Part shown: one piece after another, positions 18,533 through 27,793 of the stretch
Layout: every line of letters starts with the position of its first letter
Position numbering within the stretch: the first letter of the stretch is position 1
Assembly: GCA_016713725.1 (NCBI GenBank)
Contig: JADJOO010000018.1
Span: 62,001-126,000 of the forward strand
DNA: 64,000 nucleotides
Direction of reading: 5' to 3'
From: Pseudomonadota bacterium
Lineage (GTDB): Bacteria; Pseudomonadota; Gammaproteobacteria; Steroidobacterales; Steroidobacteraceae
Notes under the pieces: model-generated
Database searches by the model: none
The model's input: only the letters and a program-made list of their open reading frames with translations
What the model was told of the DNA's origin: nothing
Translations under genes and position numbers: made by a program

Positions 18533-19492
18533 TCAGACGACGCGACCGCGATGGCCGCCCCGCAGAAAATCGTCGACGTTCGACGCCATTTCGTCCAGGC
18601 AGCGCTGGCGTGCTTCGCGCGCTGCCCACGCGACGTGGGGCGTCACGATGAGGTTCGGAATGTCCGCCGCCAGCAGGGGATCGCCAGCCACGGGCGGTTC
18701 CTGTGGCAGCACGTCGATGGCGGCACCGCCGAGCTTGCCGGCACGCAGTGCGTCGGCGAGTGCCTGTGAGTCGACGAGCGCACCCCGCGCGGTGTTGATG
18801 AGCAACGCATCGGGCTTCATGCGCGCCAGCTCGCGGGCGCCGATCAAGCCCTGCGTTGCCGGTGTCAGCGGACAATGCAGGCTGAGCACGTCCACCTGCG
18901 GCAGCAGTTCGTCGAGATCGTGCCGGCCCGCGTGAGGCTCGCCCCCCGGGCGGTTGGCGACCCATACTTCCATGCCGAGCGCGAGACTCGCCGCGCGCGC
19001 CACGCCCTTGCCGAGTGCGCCGTGACCCACGATGCCGAGCTTGCGCCCCGCGAGTTCCCGCAGCGGAAAATCGAGCAGGCAGAACTGGTCGCCGCGCGAC
19101 CAGGCCCCCCGCCGCACCAGCGCGTCGTATTCGCGCAGTCGCTGCGTCAGCAGCAGCATCGTGCCGAGGACGTACTGCACCACCGAGGCCGTGCAGTAGT
19201 CGCGCAGGTTGCAGACGCCGATGCCGCGTTCGCCGGCGGCCTCGAGGTCGACGTTGTTGGTGCCGGTGGCCGCGAGCACGATGAGCTTGAGGTCGGGTGA
19301 GGCCGCGATCGTCTCGCGCGTGATGCGCAGCTTGTTCAGCGCGACGACGGTTGCGCCGGCGATGGCCTCGGGCACGGCGGCCTGCGGCGTGTTGTCGCGC
19401 AACTCCAGGCCCGGCATTGCTCGCCGCAACGCGGACGGGTCGAGGTCGCCGTTGAAGCTGACGGTCGCATAATCCAGGAAAACAGATCGCAT
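18533..19492 (-). CDS. D-2-hydroxyacid dehydrogenase (hydroxypyruvate/glycerate type)
   Basis: The protein has 319 residues with the NAD-dependent D-2-hydroxyacid dehydrogenase fold. The nucleotide-binding motif is GIVGHGALGKGVA. The catalytic Arg is in NTARGALVD, the Glu in DVLPQEPP and the His in TPHVAWA. It interconverts a 2-oxoacid and a D-2-hydroxyacid with NAD(P)H; the pattern is closest to hydroxypyruvate reductase/glycerate dehydrogenase. The ATG at 19492 (MRSVFLDYATV) begins the first beta strand; the longer frame upstream is not protein-like. It converges on the Nudix gene with a 7-base gap. Confidence 0.9.
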   Translation of the reverse strand: MRSVFLDYATVSFNGDLDPSALRRAMPGLELRDNTPQAAVPEAIAGATVVALNKLRITRETIAASPDLKLIVLAATGTNNVDLEAAGERGIGVCNLRDYCTASVVQYVLGTMLLLTQRLREYDALVRRGAWSRGDQFCLLDFPLRELAGRKLGIVGHGALGKGVARAASLALGMEVWVANRPGGEPHAGRHDLDELLPQVDVLSLHCPLTPATQGLIGARELARMKPDALLINTARGALVDSQALADALRAGKLGGAAIDVLPQEPPVAGDPLLAADIPNLIVTPHVAWAAREARQRCLDEMASNVDDFLRGGHRGRVV

Positions 19493-19650
19493 CGGACGCT
19501 CGCTGACAATCGACGGCCGCAAACCGTAGCATTCCCGCATGCGCAGGTCGCCAGAAAAAGGTCGCGGCGGTCCGTGGGCCGGCCCGAAGCGGGGGTTCAA
19601 CGGGGTCCCTGTGGGGCGAATTTGCCTCGGCGCTGGAAGCTCGCGACGGC

Positions 19651-20118
19651 ATGGCCGGCGCGCAGGCCATCCACGAACTCTGGATGCGTGGCGAGATCGG
19701 CGGCAACGTCGAGCGTGCGCTGCAGCGGCTCTGGGACGCTGCGGCCGCGACCATCCCGGAATGGCTCCCGATGCGTCACGTGCAATGGCTGCCGCTGGCA
19801 TACGAAGTCACTGCGCGCTTCGTTCCACCGCAGCGCGGACAATCCAACATCTATCTCGTGCTGCTCGACTACGGCGACAGTCGCCGTGATCCGTTCGGGC
19901 TGTACGTGGGCATGAGTCACTATTCGCCTGCCCAGCGCTTCGAACAGCACAAGGCCGGGATTCGCGCGGCAGGCAGCGTACTGCAGCGAGGTCTCGAGGT
20001 CCTCACGGGACCCACGCTGCACCTGCAGGGAATCACCCGCACCGATGCGGTGCGGATCGAGGAAGAACTGGCTGAAGCGTTGCGCGCCGAGGGACTCCTT
20101 GTGCAGGGCGGCCACTGA
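19651..20118 (+). CDS. GIY-YIG nuclease-like protein
   Basis: From the ATG at 19651 it has 155 residues. The segment NIYLVLLDYG, then GLYVGMSHYSPAQRFEQH, has the GIY...YIG two-strand pattern and a following Arg/His-rich helix as in GIY-YIG domains. Whether it cleaves DNA is not known; a late Glu-rich helix (RIEEELAEAL) may supply the metal ligand. The same frame stays protein-like for about 15 codons before the ATG (SLWGEFASALEARDG) but has no start codon there. The true start may therefore be hidden by a frameshift or use CTG at about 19609. Confidence 0.6.
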   Translation: MAGAQAIHELWMRGEIGGNVERALQRLWDAAAATIPEWLPMRHVQWLPLAYEVTARFVPPQRGQSNIYLVLLDYGDSRRDPFGLYVGMSHYSPAQRFEQHKAGIRAAGSVLQRGLEVLTGPTLHLQGITRTDAVRIEEELAEALRAEGLLVQGGH

Positions 20119-20235
20119 CGATCGCGCTTTGCCGCGGGCCGAGTCCGGTTTTCCGCGATGGCGAGGCTGCCCCGGCACAGCGCAGTGTGTCGCTGCCGGA
20201 CGAGCAGTCCGCCAGGAGGATCGCACATCGTCGCC

Positions 20236-22107
20236 ATGCCAGACACACAGGACGAGCTCGAGCCGCGCGTACGACGCATCATTTCGCGCTGGGGACACGA
20301 TCCCGGTGCGCTCGTGCAGGTGTTGCGCGAGGTCCAGGAGGAGTTCGGCTACCTGCCGGGCCCCGCGCTCACGCTGGTCGCACGCCTGCTGCGCATCCCC
20401 TATTCGCGCGCCAAGGGCGTGGCGAGCTTCTACTCCTTCCTGTCCGACGAGCCGCTCGGCGCGTATCGCGTCCTGTTCTCGGACAACATCACTGACCGCA
20501 TGGCCGGCAGCGAGTCCCTGCTGGAGGCGATGTGCTACCGCCTCTGGGCGGAGCCTGGGAAAGTCTCGCCGGACGGTCTCGTCAGCGTCGCGCGCACGTC
20601 GTGCACCGGCATGTGCGACCAGGGGCCCGCGCTGCTGGTCAACGGTCGCGCCATCCCGTCGCTGACCAGTGAACGTGTCGAGCACCTCTGCGAGCTGATC
20701 CTTGCCCGCACGCCCGTCGACGAGTGGCCCGCCGAGTTCTTCGCCGTGCACGACAACGTGCGCCGTGCAGGCATCCTGCTTGGCCACACGCAGCAGCCCG
20801 GCGACGCGATACGCGCGGCGCTGCAACGCGGCGCGGCGGGCTGGTCCGAGCACGCGGCAAACGAACGCTCCTGGCGCGAGGCGTACGTGGGTGCCGCGCA
20901 GGGACCGATCGCAACCCTCGAGGAGATCAAGCGCTCGAACCTGCGCGGCCGTGGCGGCGCGGGTTTCACCACCGGCGTCAAGTGGGAAGCATGCCGCCAG
21001 GCCACGGGCCTGACGCGCTTCGTGGTGTGCAACGCCGACGAAGGCGAGCCGGGCACGTTCAAGGATCGCGTGCTGCTGACGAGTCACGCCGACCTTGTAT
21101 TCGAGGGCATGACGATCGCGGCCTATGCGATCGGCGCCAGCCTGGGATTTCTTTACTTGCGCGGCGAGTATCGCTACCTGCTCGAGCCCCTGGAGGCGAC
21201 GCTGCAGCACCGCCGCGCTGCCAACCTGCTCGGCAACGGCATCTGCGGCCAACCCGGTTTCGATTTCGACATCCGCATCCACGTCGGCGCGGGCTCCTAC
21301 GTGTGCGGCGAAGAGTCCGCCCTCATCGAGTCGCTCGAGGGCAAGCGCGGCGTGCCACGCAATCGTCCGCCATACCCCGTCACGAACGGGTACAAGCAGC
21401 AGCCGACGATCGTGAACAACGTCGAGACGCTGTGCGCCACCGCGTTGATTGCCGTCCGGGGCGGCGACTGGTACCGCTCGCTCGGCACGCTCAAGTCGTC
21501 CGGCACCAAGATCCTCTCCGTGGCGGGCGACGTCGCGCGTCCGGGCCTGTACGAGTATCCGTTCGGCGTGACGCTGCGCCAGGTGCTGGAGGACTGCGGC
21601 GCTGCGGGCACGCAGGCGATACAGATCAGCGGCCCGTCCGGCGTCTGCGTCGATGCGACCGAGTTCGGTCGCCGCATTGCCTTCGAGGACCTGCCCACGG
21701 CCGGCGCGTTCACCGTGTTCGATGCCAGCCGCGACATGTTCGACGTGGCGCACAACTACGCGCAGTTCTTTGCGCACGAGAGCTGCGGCTTCTGCACGCC
21801 GTGCCGCGTCGGCACCTCGATGCTGGTCGCGTCGATGGACAAGATCCGTGCGGGCAACGGCACGCAGCACGACGTCGGCGAAATAGACCGGCTGAACAAG
21901 GTGCTGCTGATGTCGGCCCACTGCGGCCTCGGCCACACGGCCTGCAACCCGGTGCTCGACACGCTCAAGCGCTTCCGCCCGGCCTACGAGCGCAAGCTGC
22001 GCTCGCTCGATTTCGCGCCGGCGTTCGACCTCGACGGCGCGCTGCATCGCGCCCGGAAGATGACCGGCCGCGACGACGCCGACGCGCACCTGGAGGCACA
22101 CCCGTGA
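20236..22107 (+). CDS. hoxF: NAD-reducing hydrogenase diaphorase subunit HoxF
   Basis: The protein has 623 residues, a fusion of NuoE-like and NuoF-like domains as in HoxF. The N-terminal 150 residues have a thioredoxin-like 2Fe-2S fold with SCTGMCDQG. The FMN site RGRGGAGFTTG lies near residue 236, followed by NADEGEPGTFKDR (NAD/FMN). The 4Fe-4S ligands lie in ESCGFCTPCRVGT near 515 and the later HCGLGHTACNP. It transfers electrons between NAD(H) and the hydrogenase module in the cytoplasm. The ATG at 20236 fits the family start, although the AGGAGG motif is about 16 bases upstream. It overlaps hoxU by four bases. Confidence 0.93.
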   Translation: MPDTQDELEPRVRRIISRWGHDPGALVQVLREVQEEFGYLPGPALTLVARLLRIPYSRAKGVASFYSFLSDEPLGAYRVLFSDNITDRMAGSESLLEAMCYRLWAEPGKVSPDGLVSVARTSCTGMCDQGPALLVNGRAIPSLTSERVEHLCELILARTPVDEWPAEFFAVHDNVRRAGILLGHTQQPGDAIRAALQRGAAGWSEHAANERSWREAYVGAAQGPIATLEEIKRSNLRGRGGAGFTTGVKWEACRQATGLTRFVVCNADEGEPGTFKDRVLLTSHADLVFEGMTIAAYAIGASLGFLYLRGEYRYLLEPLEATLQHRRAANLLGNGICGQPGFDFDIRIHVGAGSYVCGEESALIESLEGKRGVPRNRPPYPVTNGYKQQPTIVNNVETLCATALIAVRGGDWYRSLGTLKSSGTKILSVAGDVARPGLYEYPFGVTLRQVLEDCGAAGTQAIQISGPSGVCVDATEFGRRIAFEDLPTAGAFTVFDASRDMFDVAHNYAQFFAHESCGFCTPCRVGTSMLVASMDKIRAGNGTQHDVGEIDRLNKVLLMSAHCGLGHTACNPVLDTLKRFRPAYERKLRSLDFAPAFDLDGALHRARKMTGRDDADAHLEAHP

Positions 22108-22838
22108 ACGAACGGCCGAGCTTTCTCCTCGACGGCGACGAGGTGCCATTCGATCCCGGGCAGACGGTGATGCAGGCGGCGCTCGCGGCCGGGCGCTACA
22201 TCCCGCACCTCTGCTATCACCCGGAGTTCACGCCGCATGGCAGTTGCAAGCTCTGCACCGCCAGGGTCAATGGCCGGCTGATGGCCGCGTGCACCACGCC
22301 GGCCGGGATCGCGACCGAAGTCGAAAGCGAAACGGAAGAGTTGAACGACCTGCGACGCACGCTGGTGCAGATGCTGTTCGCCGAGGGCAATCACTTCTGC
22401 CCATCCTGCGAGAGGAGCGGCAACTGCGTGCTGCAGGCCCTTGGCTACGATCTCGGGGTGATGACCGCGGGATTCCGCCACCTGTTTCCGGACCGTCCCG
22501 TGGATGCCTCGCACCCCGAGATCCTGCTCGACTTCAACCGCTGCATCCTCTGCGAGCTGTGCGTGCGCGCGGCACGCGAAGTGGACGGCAAGCACGTCTT
22601 CTCGCTGGCTGGCCGCGGCATCGGCAAGCACCTGATCGTGAACGCGGAGTCCGGGCGGCTGGTGGACACCGACGTGAAGGTCACCGACAAGGCCGTCGAG
22701 GTGTGCCCGGTGGGCGTGATCCTGCGCAAGCGTGTCGGGTTCGCCACGCCGATCGGCGCGCGCCGCTACGACCAGTCGCCGATCAGTGCGCAGGCGCTCG
22801 CGGATGCGCCGCGCCCGCTGGAGCGCAACCATGACTGA
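22104..22838 (+). CDS. hoxU: Diaphorase Fe-S subunit HoxU
   Basis: The protein has 244 residues and a GTG start within the hoxF stop (four-base overlap). It is homologous to the N-terminal part of NuoG. Ligands are a 2Fe-2S set (CYHPEFTPHGSCKLC and later AACTTP), a His-Cys3 4Fe-4S set (HFCPSCERSGNC) and a further 4Fe-4S set (CILCELCVRA with EVCPVG). It wires electrons from the NiFe module to the FMN of HoxF. It overlaps hoxY by eight bases, so the operon is tightly coupled. Confidence 0.93.
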   Translation: MNERPSFLLDGDEVPFDPGQTVMQAALAAGRYIPHLCYHPEFTPHGSCKLCTARVNGRLMAACTTPAGIATEVESETEELNDLRRTLVQMLFAEGNHFCPSCERSGNCVLQALGYDLGVMTAGFRHLFPDRPVDASHPEILLDFNRCILCELCVRAAREVDGKHVFSLAGRGIGKHLIVNAESGRLVDTDVKVTDKAVEVCPVGVILRKRVGFATPIGARRYDQSPISAQALADAPRPLERNHD

Positions 22839-23382
22839 AGGCACCCGGCGCAAGCTCAAGGTCGCGACGACTTCGCTCGCCGGCTGCTTCGGTTGCCACA
22901 TGTCGCTGCTCGACATCGACGAACGGCTGTTCCTGCTGCTCGAGCGCATCGAGTTCGATCGTTCGCCGCTCACCGACATCAAGCACTGCGGGCCGTGCGA
23001 CATCGGCATCATCGAGGGCGGCATCTGCAACGCGGAGAACGTGCACGTGCTGCGCGAGTTTCGCGCCAATTGCAAGATCCTGGTGGCGATGGGCGCCTGC
23101 GCGGTGACGGGCGGCCTGCCCGCGCAGCGCAACCACCTCGACCTCGGCCTGTGCCTGCAGGAGGTGTACCTGACCGATCCGGGCGTGGCCCAGGGCATGA
23201 TCCCCAACGATCCCGAGTTGCCGCTGCCGCTCGACAAAGTGCATCCGCTGCACGAAGTGGTGAAGATCGACTATTTCATCCCGGGCTGCCCGCCGTCGGC
23301 CGACGCGATCTGGAAATTCCTCACTGACCTGATCGAGGGCCGCACGCCGAAACTCGGCCACGGCCTGATTCACTACGATTGA
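22831..23382 (+). CDS. hoxY: [NiFe] hydrogenase small subunit HoxY
   Basis: The protein has 183 residues. It carries the proximal 4Fe-4S ligands in SLAGCFGCHMSLLD, GACAVTGG and the late PGCPPSADAIW. It lacks the signal peptide and extra cluster domains of membrane-bound hydrogenases, as expected of cytoplasmic group 3d enzymes. It starts inside the end of hoxU and is followed 16 bases later by hoxH. The large subunit HoxH carries the active site. Confidence 0.93.
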   Translation: MTEGTRRKLKVATTSLAGCFGCHMSLLDIDERLFLLLERIEFDRSPLTDIKHCGPCDIGIIEGGICNAENVHVLREFRANCKILVAMGACAVTGGLPAQRNHLDLGLCLQEVYLTDPGVAQGMIPNDPELPLPLDKVHPLHEVVKIDYFIPGCPPSADAIWKFLTDLIEGRTPKLGHGLIHYD

Positions 23383-23398
23383 GCAGGGTCCGCCCGCA

Positions 23399-24865
23399 AT
23401 GAGCACGCTTCCGCTGGAAACCGCCGCCCACCCCGAGCAGCTGCGCCGCGTGGTGATCGAACCGCTGTCGCGCGTCGAGGGCCACGGCAAGGTCACGCTG
23501 CTGCTGGACGAGGACGGCCACGTCCAGCAGGCGCGACTGCACATCGTGGAATTCCGCGCCTTCGAGAAGTTCATCCAGGGCCGGCCGTACTGGGAAGTAC
23601 CGGTGATGGTGCAGCGCCTGTGCGGCATCTGCCCGGTGAGCCATCACCTCGCGGCGTGCAAGGCGCTCGACCAGGTGGTCGGCGCGACGACGCTCACGCC
23701 CACGGCGGAGAAGATCCGACGCCTGATGCACTACGGGCAGATCCTGCAGTCGCACGCGCTGCATTTCTTCCACCTGTCGTCGCCCGACCTGCTGTTCGGC
23801 TTCGGTTCCGACGTCGCGCGCCGCAACATCGTGGGCATCGCGGCAGCGTATCCCGACATCGCCCGGCAGGGCGTGCTGTTGCGCAAGTACGGCCAGGAAG
23901 TCGTCCGCCACACGGCGGGCAAGCGCATCCACGGCACCGGCTCGGTGCCCGGCGGCGTGAACAAGAGCCTCACGGCCGCCGAGCGCGACGAGTTGCAGAA
24001 AGACATCTACCAGATGATCGCGTGGAGCCGCGACGCCGTGCGGCTGGTCAGGCAACTCTTCGAGCAGGACCTCGCGACCTACCGCAGCTTCGGCACGTTC
24101 GAGGCGCGGACGCTGAGCCTCGTGCGTGCCGACGGCGCGATGGACCTCTATCACGGCGGACTGCGCGCACAAGGCGCGGACGGCGGGACGATCTTCGATC
24201 ACGTGGACTACGGCCACTACTGGGAGCAGATCTCCGAGGAAGTGAAGGCCTGGTCGTACATGAAGTTCCCGTACCTGCGCGCGCTCGGTCACGAGAACGG
24301 CTGGTACCGTGTAGGTCCGCTGACCCGCGTCACCCGCTGTGATTTCATTCCCACGCCGCTCGCCGACCGCGAACGGCGCGAGTTCATGGCGTTTGACGAC
24401 GGACGCGCCGCGCTGTCCACGCTCGGCTTTCACTGGGCGCGCATGATCGAGATGCTGCACGCGGCCGAAGCGATCAAGGACCTGCTGCACGACGGCGACC
24501 TCCTCGGCACCGATCTCATCACGGGCGGCAAGCGGCAGGCGCGCGGCGTGGGCGTCATCGAGGCGCCGCGCGGCACGCTCATACACCACTACCGCGTGGA
24601 CGAGAACGACCAGGTGGTGCGCGCGAACCTGATCGTGTCGACGACGCACAACAACCATGCGATGAACGTGGCGATCCGCGAGGTAGCGCGCCAGTACCTG
24701 GACGGGCGCACGCTGACCGAGGGCCTGCTCAATCACATCGAAGTGGCCGTGCGTGCGTTCGATCCCTGTCTTTCATGCGCGACCCACGCGGTCGGCAGGA
24801 TGCCGCTGTCGGTGGACCTGCTCGACGCCGACGGCTCGATCGCAGACTCGATGGTGCGCGGATGA
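23399..24865 (+). CDS. hoxH: [NiFe] hydrogenase large subunit HoxH
   Basis: The protein has 488 residues. The two CxxC motifs that bind the Ni-Fe(CN)2CO centre are RLCGICPVSHH (Cys75, Cys78) and DPCLSCATH (Cys457, Cys460). About 25 residues follow the last His, the usual C-terminal extension removed by the maturation protease. Together with HoxY it interconverts H2 and protons, with NAD(H) as partner through HoxFU, so it is a group 3d bidirectional hydrogenase. Its stop overlaps the hoxW start. Confidence 0.95.
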   Translation: MSTLPLETAAHPEQLRRVVIEPLSRVEGHGKVTLLLDEDGHVQQARLHIVEFRAFEKFIQGRPYWEVPVMVQRLCGICPVSHHLAACKALDQVVGATTLTPTAEKIRRLMHYGQILQSHALHFFHLSSPDLLFGFGSDVARRNIVGIAAAYPDIARQGVLLRKYGQEVVRHTAGKRIHGTGSVPGGVNKSLTAAERDELQKDIYQMIAWSRDAVRLVRQLFEQDLATYRSFGTFEARTLSLVRADGAMDLYHGGLRAQGADGGTIFDHVDYGHYWEQISEEVKAWSYMKFPYLRALGHENGWYRVGPLTRVTRCDFIPTPLADRERREFMAFDDGRAALSTLGFHWARMIEMLHAAEAIKDLLHDGDLLGTDLITGGKRQARGVGVIEAPRGTLIHHYRVDENDQVVRANLIVSTTHNNHAMNVAIREVARQYLDGRTLTEGLLNHIEVAVRAFDPCLSCATHAVGRMPLSVDLLDADGSIADSMVRG

Positions 24866-25305
24866 AGGTCGCGCCTACGCTCGTGTTTGCCGTCGGCAAC
24901 CCGAGCCGGGGCGACGATGCCGTGGGTCCGCTGCTGGCGGCAAGACTCGAAGCGGCGGACGTGCCGGGCGTCGAGGTGCTGGTCGACTTCCAGTGGCAGG
25001 TCGAGCACGCGCTCGACCTTGCCGGGCGCGAACGCGTGATCTTCGTCGATGCCTGTGTCGACGCGGAGGCGCCATTCGTCGAGCGCGAGGTCTGCGCCGA
25101 CGCAGGATTCGCGCACACCAGCCACTCGCTGGCGCCGGCACAGGTGCTGGAAACGTATCGGCGCGTCATGGGCGCCAACCCGCCGCCCGCGCTGCTGTTC
25201 GGCGTGCGCGCCCATCGCTTCGAACTCGGCGCGGGGTTGTCCCCCGACACCGAGCGTGCCAGCCAGGCCGCGTGGCCGCGACTGCTGGAACTCTGCCGCC
25301 GCTGA
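24862..25305 (+). CDS. hoxW: Hydrogenase maturation endopeptidase HoxW
   Basis: The protein has 147 residues of the HycI/HoxW peptidase family. GNPSRGDDAVGP near the start carries the conserved nickel-binding Asp. The following VEVLVDFQWQ and VDACVDA segments occur where the other metal ligands lie. It cleaves the C-terminal tail of HoxH once nickel is inserted. Its ATG overlaps the hoxH stop (ATGA). No hypABCDEF accessory genes follow, so those maturation proteins must be encoded elsewhere. Confidence 0.9.
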   Translation: MKVAPTLVFAVGNPSRGDDAVGPLLAARLEAADVPGVEVLVDFQWQVEHALDLAGRERVIFVDACVDAEAPFVEREVCADAGFAHTSHSLAPAQVLETYRRVMGANPPPALLFGVRAHRFELGAGLSPDTERASQAAWPRLLELCRR

Positions 25306-25311
25306 TTCCGC

Positions 25312-26325
25312 TCAGGTGCCGGACAGCACGTCGAGGCGAACCTGCCCGCTCTGCGACGAGTATGTGCAGCCCAGGTTGCGCGTTTCGCCCTTTGGCATCC
25401 GCACCCGTAGCTGCATGCGGTAGCCGCCCGGCATCGCTACGGCTGCGTTCTGCTGCAGGATGCGTCCGCCGCGGCGTTGCACTTCGTTGCTACAGGCTTG
25501 CTCCGCCCGGGCCTGGCCCGAGCCACCCGACCCGCTGCTGTTGCCCCGCACCTTTTCGAAACGCCCGCGGCATCCGGCCGTCACCCAGATCACGCCGTTG
25601 CGCGTGCCCCAGGTCGAGTTCGCGCGGCACCGTCCGTTGCTGTTATCGCGCAAGAGGCGGCCGAAGTAGCCTGCACCGATCGCGCATTCACGGTAGCGAT
25701 CGCCATCCGAGTTGCAGTCCAGCACGTTGGCGCCACCGCCCCCGCCCCCGCTCCCGCCGCCCCAGCCTCCGCGGGTGACCTCGAACCTGGCGCGGCAGCC
25801 ATTGGCGACCCAGACGCGGTCGCCGCGCTGGCCCCAGCTCTGGCCTTCGACGCAGCGCGCGTCGGACAGCCGCTTCACCAGTACGGCACGGCCCTTCACC
25901 GGCAGCTGGCATTCGCGGTACTTCATGTCGACCGACGCGCAGTTGAACTGCATGCGATCGTCGCCGTCGTCGTCGTAACCCCAGCCGAAGCCATAGAGGT
26001 TGACGTCGCCCGTGCGGGTTTCGACAAAACACGAACCGTTCGTGACATGCCCGCGTTGGTTGCGCACGCGCAGATCGATCGACCAGCCTTCGCGGAGCTG
26101 CCGGAAGTTGCTCGTGTCCAGCACCGTGAACCCGCGCCGGTTGGCTTCGCGCACACAGTCGCTCTGCGCAGAGCGGGTCTGCGGCGCCGGCGCCTGCTTG
26201 AGCGCTGGCTGCTTGACGGGCGCACGCGCAGCCGGAGCGACATCGTCCTTGGCCCAGCCCGACGCAGGCACGGAGGCGGCCACCGCCAGCAAGGCGGCGA
26301 GGAACGGACGGGCAATCGATCGCAT
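25312..26325 (-). CDS. Secreted protein with DUF3011 repeats
   Basis: The protein has 337 residues with a signal peptide (cleavage near GWA-KD). A polar Ala/Pro linker follows, then two DUF3011-like repeats with the pattern YREC, W-G-(X)n-W-V-(X)-GCR-A/GRFE (about 110-185 and 205-265). A Gly-rich spacer (WGGGSGGGGGG) separates them. A last Cys-containing beta region (about 280-337) ends in LDVLSGT. DUF3011 proteins are exported, disulfide-rich and of unknown role. It converges on hoxW with a 6-base gap and has no functional link to it. Confidence 0.8.
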   Translation of the reverse strand: MRSIARPFLAALLAVAASVPASGWAKDDVAPAARAPVKQPALKQAPAPQTRSAQSDCVREANRRGFTVLDTSNFRQLREGWSIDLRVRNQRGHVTNGSCFVETRTGDVNLYGFGWGYDDDGDDRMQFNCASVDMKYRECQLPVKGRAVLVKRLSDARCVEGQSWGQRGDRVWVANGCRARFEVTRGGWGGGSGGGGGGANVLDCNSDGDRYRECAIGAGYFGRLLRDNSNGRCRANSTWGTRNGVIWVTAGCRGRFEKVRGNSSGSGGSGQARAEQACSNEVQRRGGRILQQNAAVAMPGGYRMQLRVRMPKGETRNLGCTYSSQSGQVRLDVLSGT

Positions 26326-26521
26326 GGGGGCTCTCCGAGCGGTTCAGGGTCGTCCAATCCGGACAACGGTCGAGGGGCGATATCGTTGACCGTACGCCAA
26401 CGGCGGCGCAATCAGTAGCGCCGACCGGGTTGATTGGTTTGCTGCGCCGCAGCAGGCACACGATTTTGCCGGGGTGTCGTTTTCATGCGCCAGCACACGG
26501 AAAAGAAGACTTACGGATCAG

Positions 26522-26543
26522 ATAGTTGGTTGAAAGTAACTAT
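26522..26543. promoter_or_regulatory. Inverted repeat upstream of the desaturase gene
   Basis: ATAGTT-N10-AACTAT is a perfect 6+6 inverted repeat 72 bases before the desaturase ATG, in an AT-rich patch of the 290-base divergent intergenic region. The size suits a TetR-type operator, as known for desaturase control by DesT/FabR families, but no regulator gene is adjacent. No other signal was identified in 26326-26615. Confidence 0.4.
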
Positions 26544-26615
26544 GCCTCGGCTGGACCCGGCCGTTAGACTACAGGGCTATTGGACGTAAACAGTGACGAC
26601 TAACGGAACCTCCTG

Positions 26616-27788
26616 ATGCACAACGACACCGACACCGTCGCGCGCGCGCCCGAGCATGCTCCCATCAACTGGGTCACCACGATCCTGTTCACGGCATTGC
26701 CCTTGACTGCCGTCACGGTGGTGCCCTGGTATGGCTTCACGCATGGGTTCAGCCTCGCTGCCTGGGTGCTGGCGCTCGTGTCCCTGTGGGCATGCGGCAT
26801 CGCGATCACGGCGGGCTATCACCGCCTGTGGGCGCACCGCGCCTACAACGCGCACTGGCTGGTGCGAACATTCCTGATGCTGTTCGGCGCGATGGCACTG
26901 CAGAACAGCATCCTGGTGTGGGGCTCGCAGCACCGCACCCATCACCGCTTCGTCGACGACTGGGACAAGGATCCTTACAGCGCGAAGCGCGGGTTCTGGT
27001 TTTCGCACATGGGCTGGATCCTGCGCGACTACCCGAGCGGCAGGAACGATTTTTCGAACGCGCGCGACCTCGAGCGCGATCCCATCGTCATGTTCCAGCA
27101 CCGGTTCTACATCCCGCTCACGGTCTTCATGAACGTGGCGGTGCCGCTGCTCGCGGGTTGGGCCGTGGGCGACGTGTGGGGCGTGTTCCTGCTCGCGGGC
27201 ATCCTGCGTCTCGTGATCAACCACCACTTCACGTGGTTCATCAACTCGCTGGCCCACATGTGGGGCTCGCAGCCGTACACGGACGAGAACACTGCCCGGG
27301 ACAACCCGGTGCTGGCGTTCCTGACGTACGGCGAGGGTTATCACAACTTTCACCACATCTTCCAGAACGACTACCGCAACGGCGTGAAGTGGTGGCACTA
27401 CGACCCGACCAAGTGGCTGATCGCAGGCCTGTCGTACGTGGGTCTGGCAGACAACTTGAAACGCGTGCCTGATCTCTGGATCCAGCGGTCGCAAGTCGCC
27501 ATGCAGTTCAAGCGCGTCGAACGGGCGCTCGAGGCGCGGCGCAATCGGCAGGGCGACGAGCAAGTCGATCGCCTGAAGGCCCGCGTCGCCGAAGAGTACG
27601 CGGCGTTCCGCAAGTCGGTCGAGGAATGGGGCAAGGTACGCGACCAGTGGGTGACGGACCGCAAGCAGCGCCTGTTGCAGCGCTGGGAAGAGACCAACTT
27701 CCGCCTGCAGCTGAAGCAGATCGAGCAGGGGCTGCACCTGCAGCGCCGCCGCCTGCGCGCGATGAGCAAGGCGTCGCTCGCCGCCTGA
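26616..27788 (+). CDS. Membrane acyl-CoA (delta-9 type) fatty acid desaturase
   Basis: The protein has 390 residues with four hydrophobic segments and the three histidine boxes of the diiron desaturases: HRLWAH (69-74), HRTHH (106-110) and HNFHH (243-247). WGSQHRTHHRF and GEGYHNFHH are diagnostic of acyl-CoA delta-9 desaturases. It introduces a double bond into saturated acyl chains in the inner membrane, using O2 and reduced electron carrier. The last 100 residues form a charged coiled coil (REEL/ARVAEEYAAFRK-like helix). A G-rich repeat and a strong terminator follow. Confidence 0.92.
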   Translation: MHNDTDTVARAPEHAPINWVTTILFTALPLTAVTVVPWYGFTHGFSLAAWVLALVSLWACGIAITAGYHRLWAHRAYNAHWLVRTFLMLFGAMALQNSILVWGSQHRTHHRFVDDWDKDPYSAKRGFWFSHMGWILRDYPSGRNDFSNARDLERDPIVMFQHRFYIPLTVFMNVAVPLLAGWAVGDVWGVFLLAGILRLVINHHFTWFINSLAHMWGSQPYTDENTARDNPVLAFLTYGEGYHNFHHIFQNDYRNGVKWWHYDPTKWLIAGLSYVGLADNLKRVPDLWIQRSQVAMQFKRVERALEARRNRQGDEQVDRLKARVAEEYAAFRKSVEEWGKVRDQWVTDRKQRLLQRWEETNFRLQLKQIEQGLHLQRRRLRAMSKASLAA

Positions 27789-27793
27789 CAGAA

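Noticed and set aside
19597..22149. Open frame of 850 codons on the minus strand opposite hoxF
   Set aside because: It is antisense to a fully conserved hoxF, has no family similarity and arises from third-position GC bias. Similar long antisense frames lie opposite korA (4935-7238), hoxH (23321-24736) and the HerA-like gene (35313-36716).
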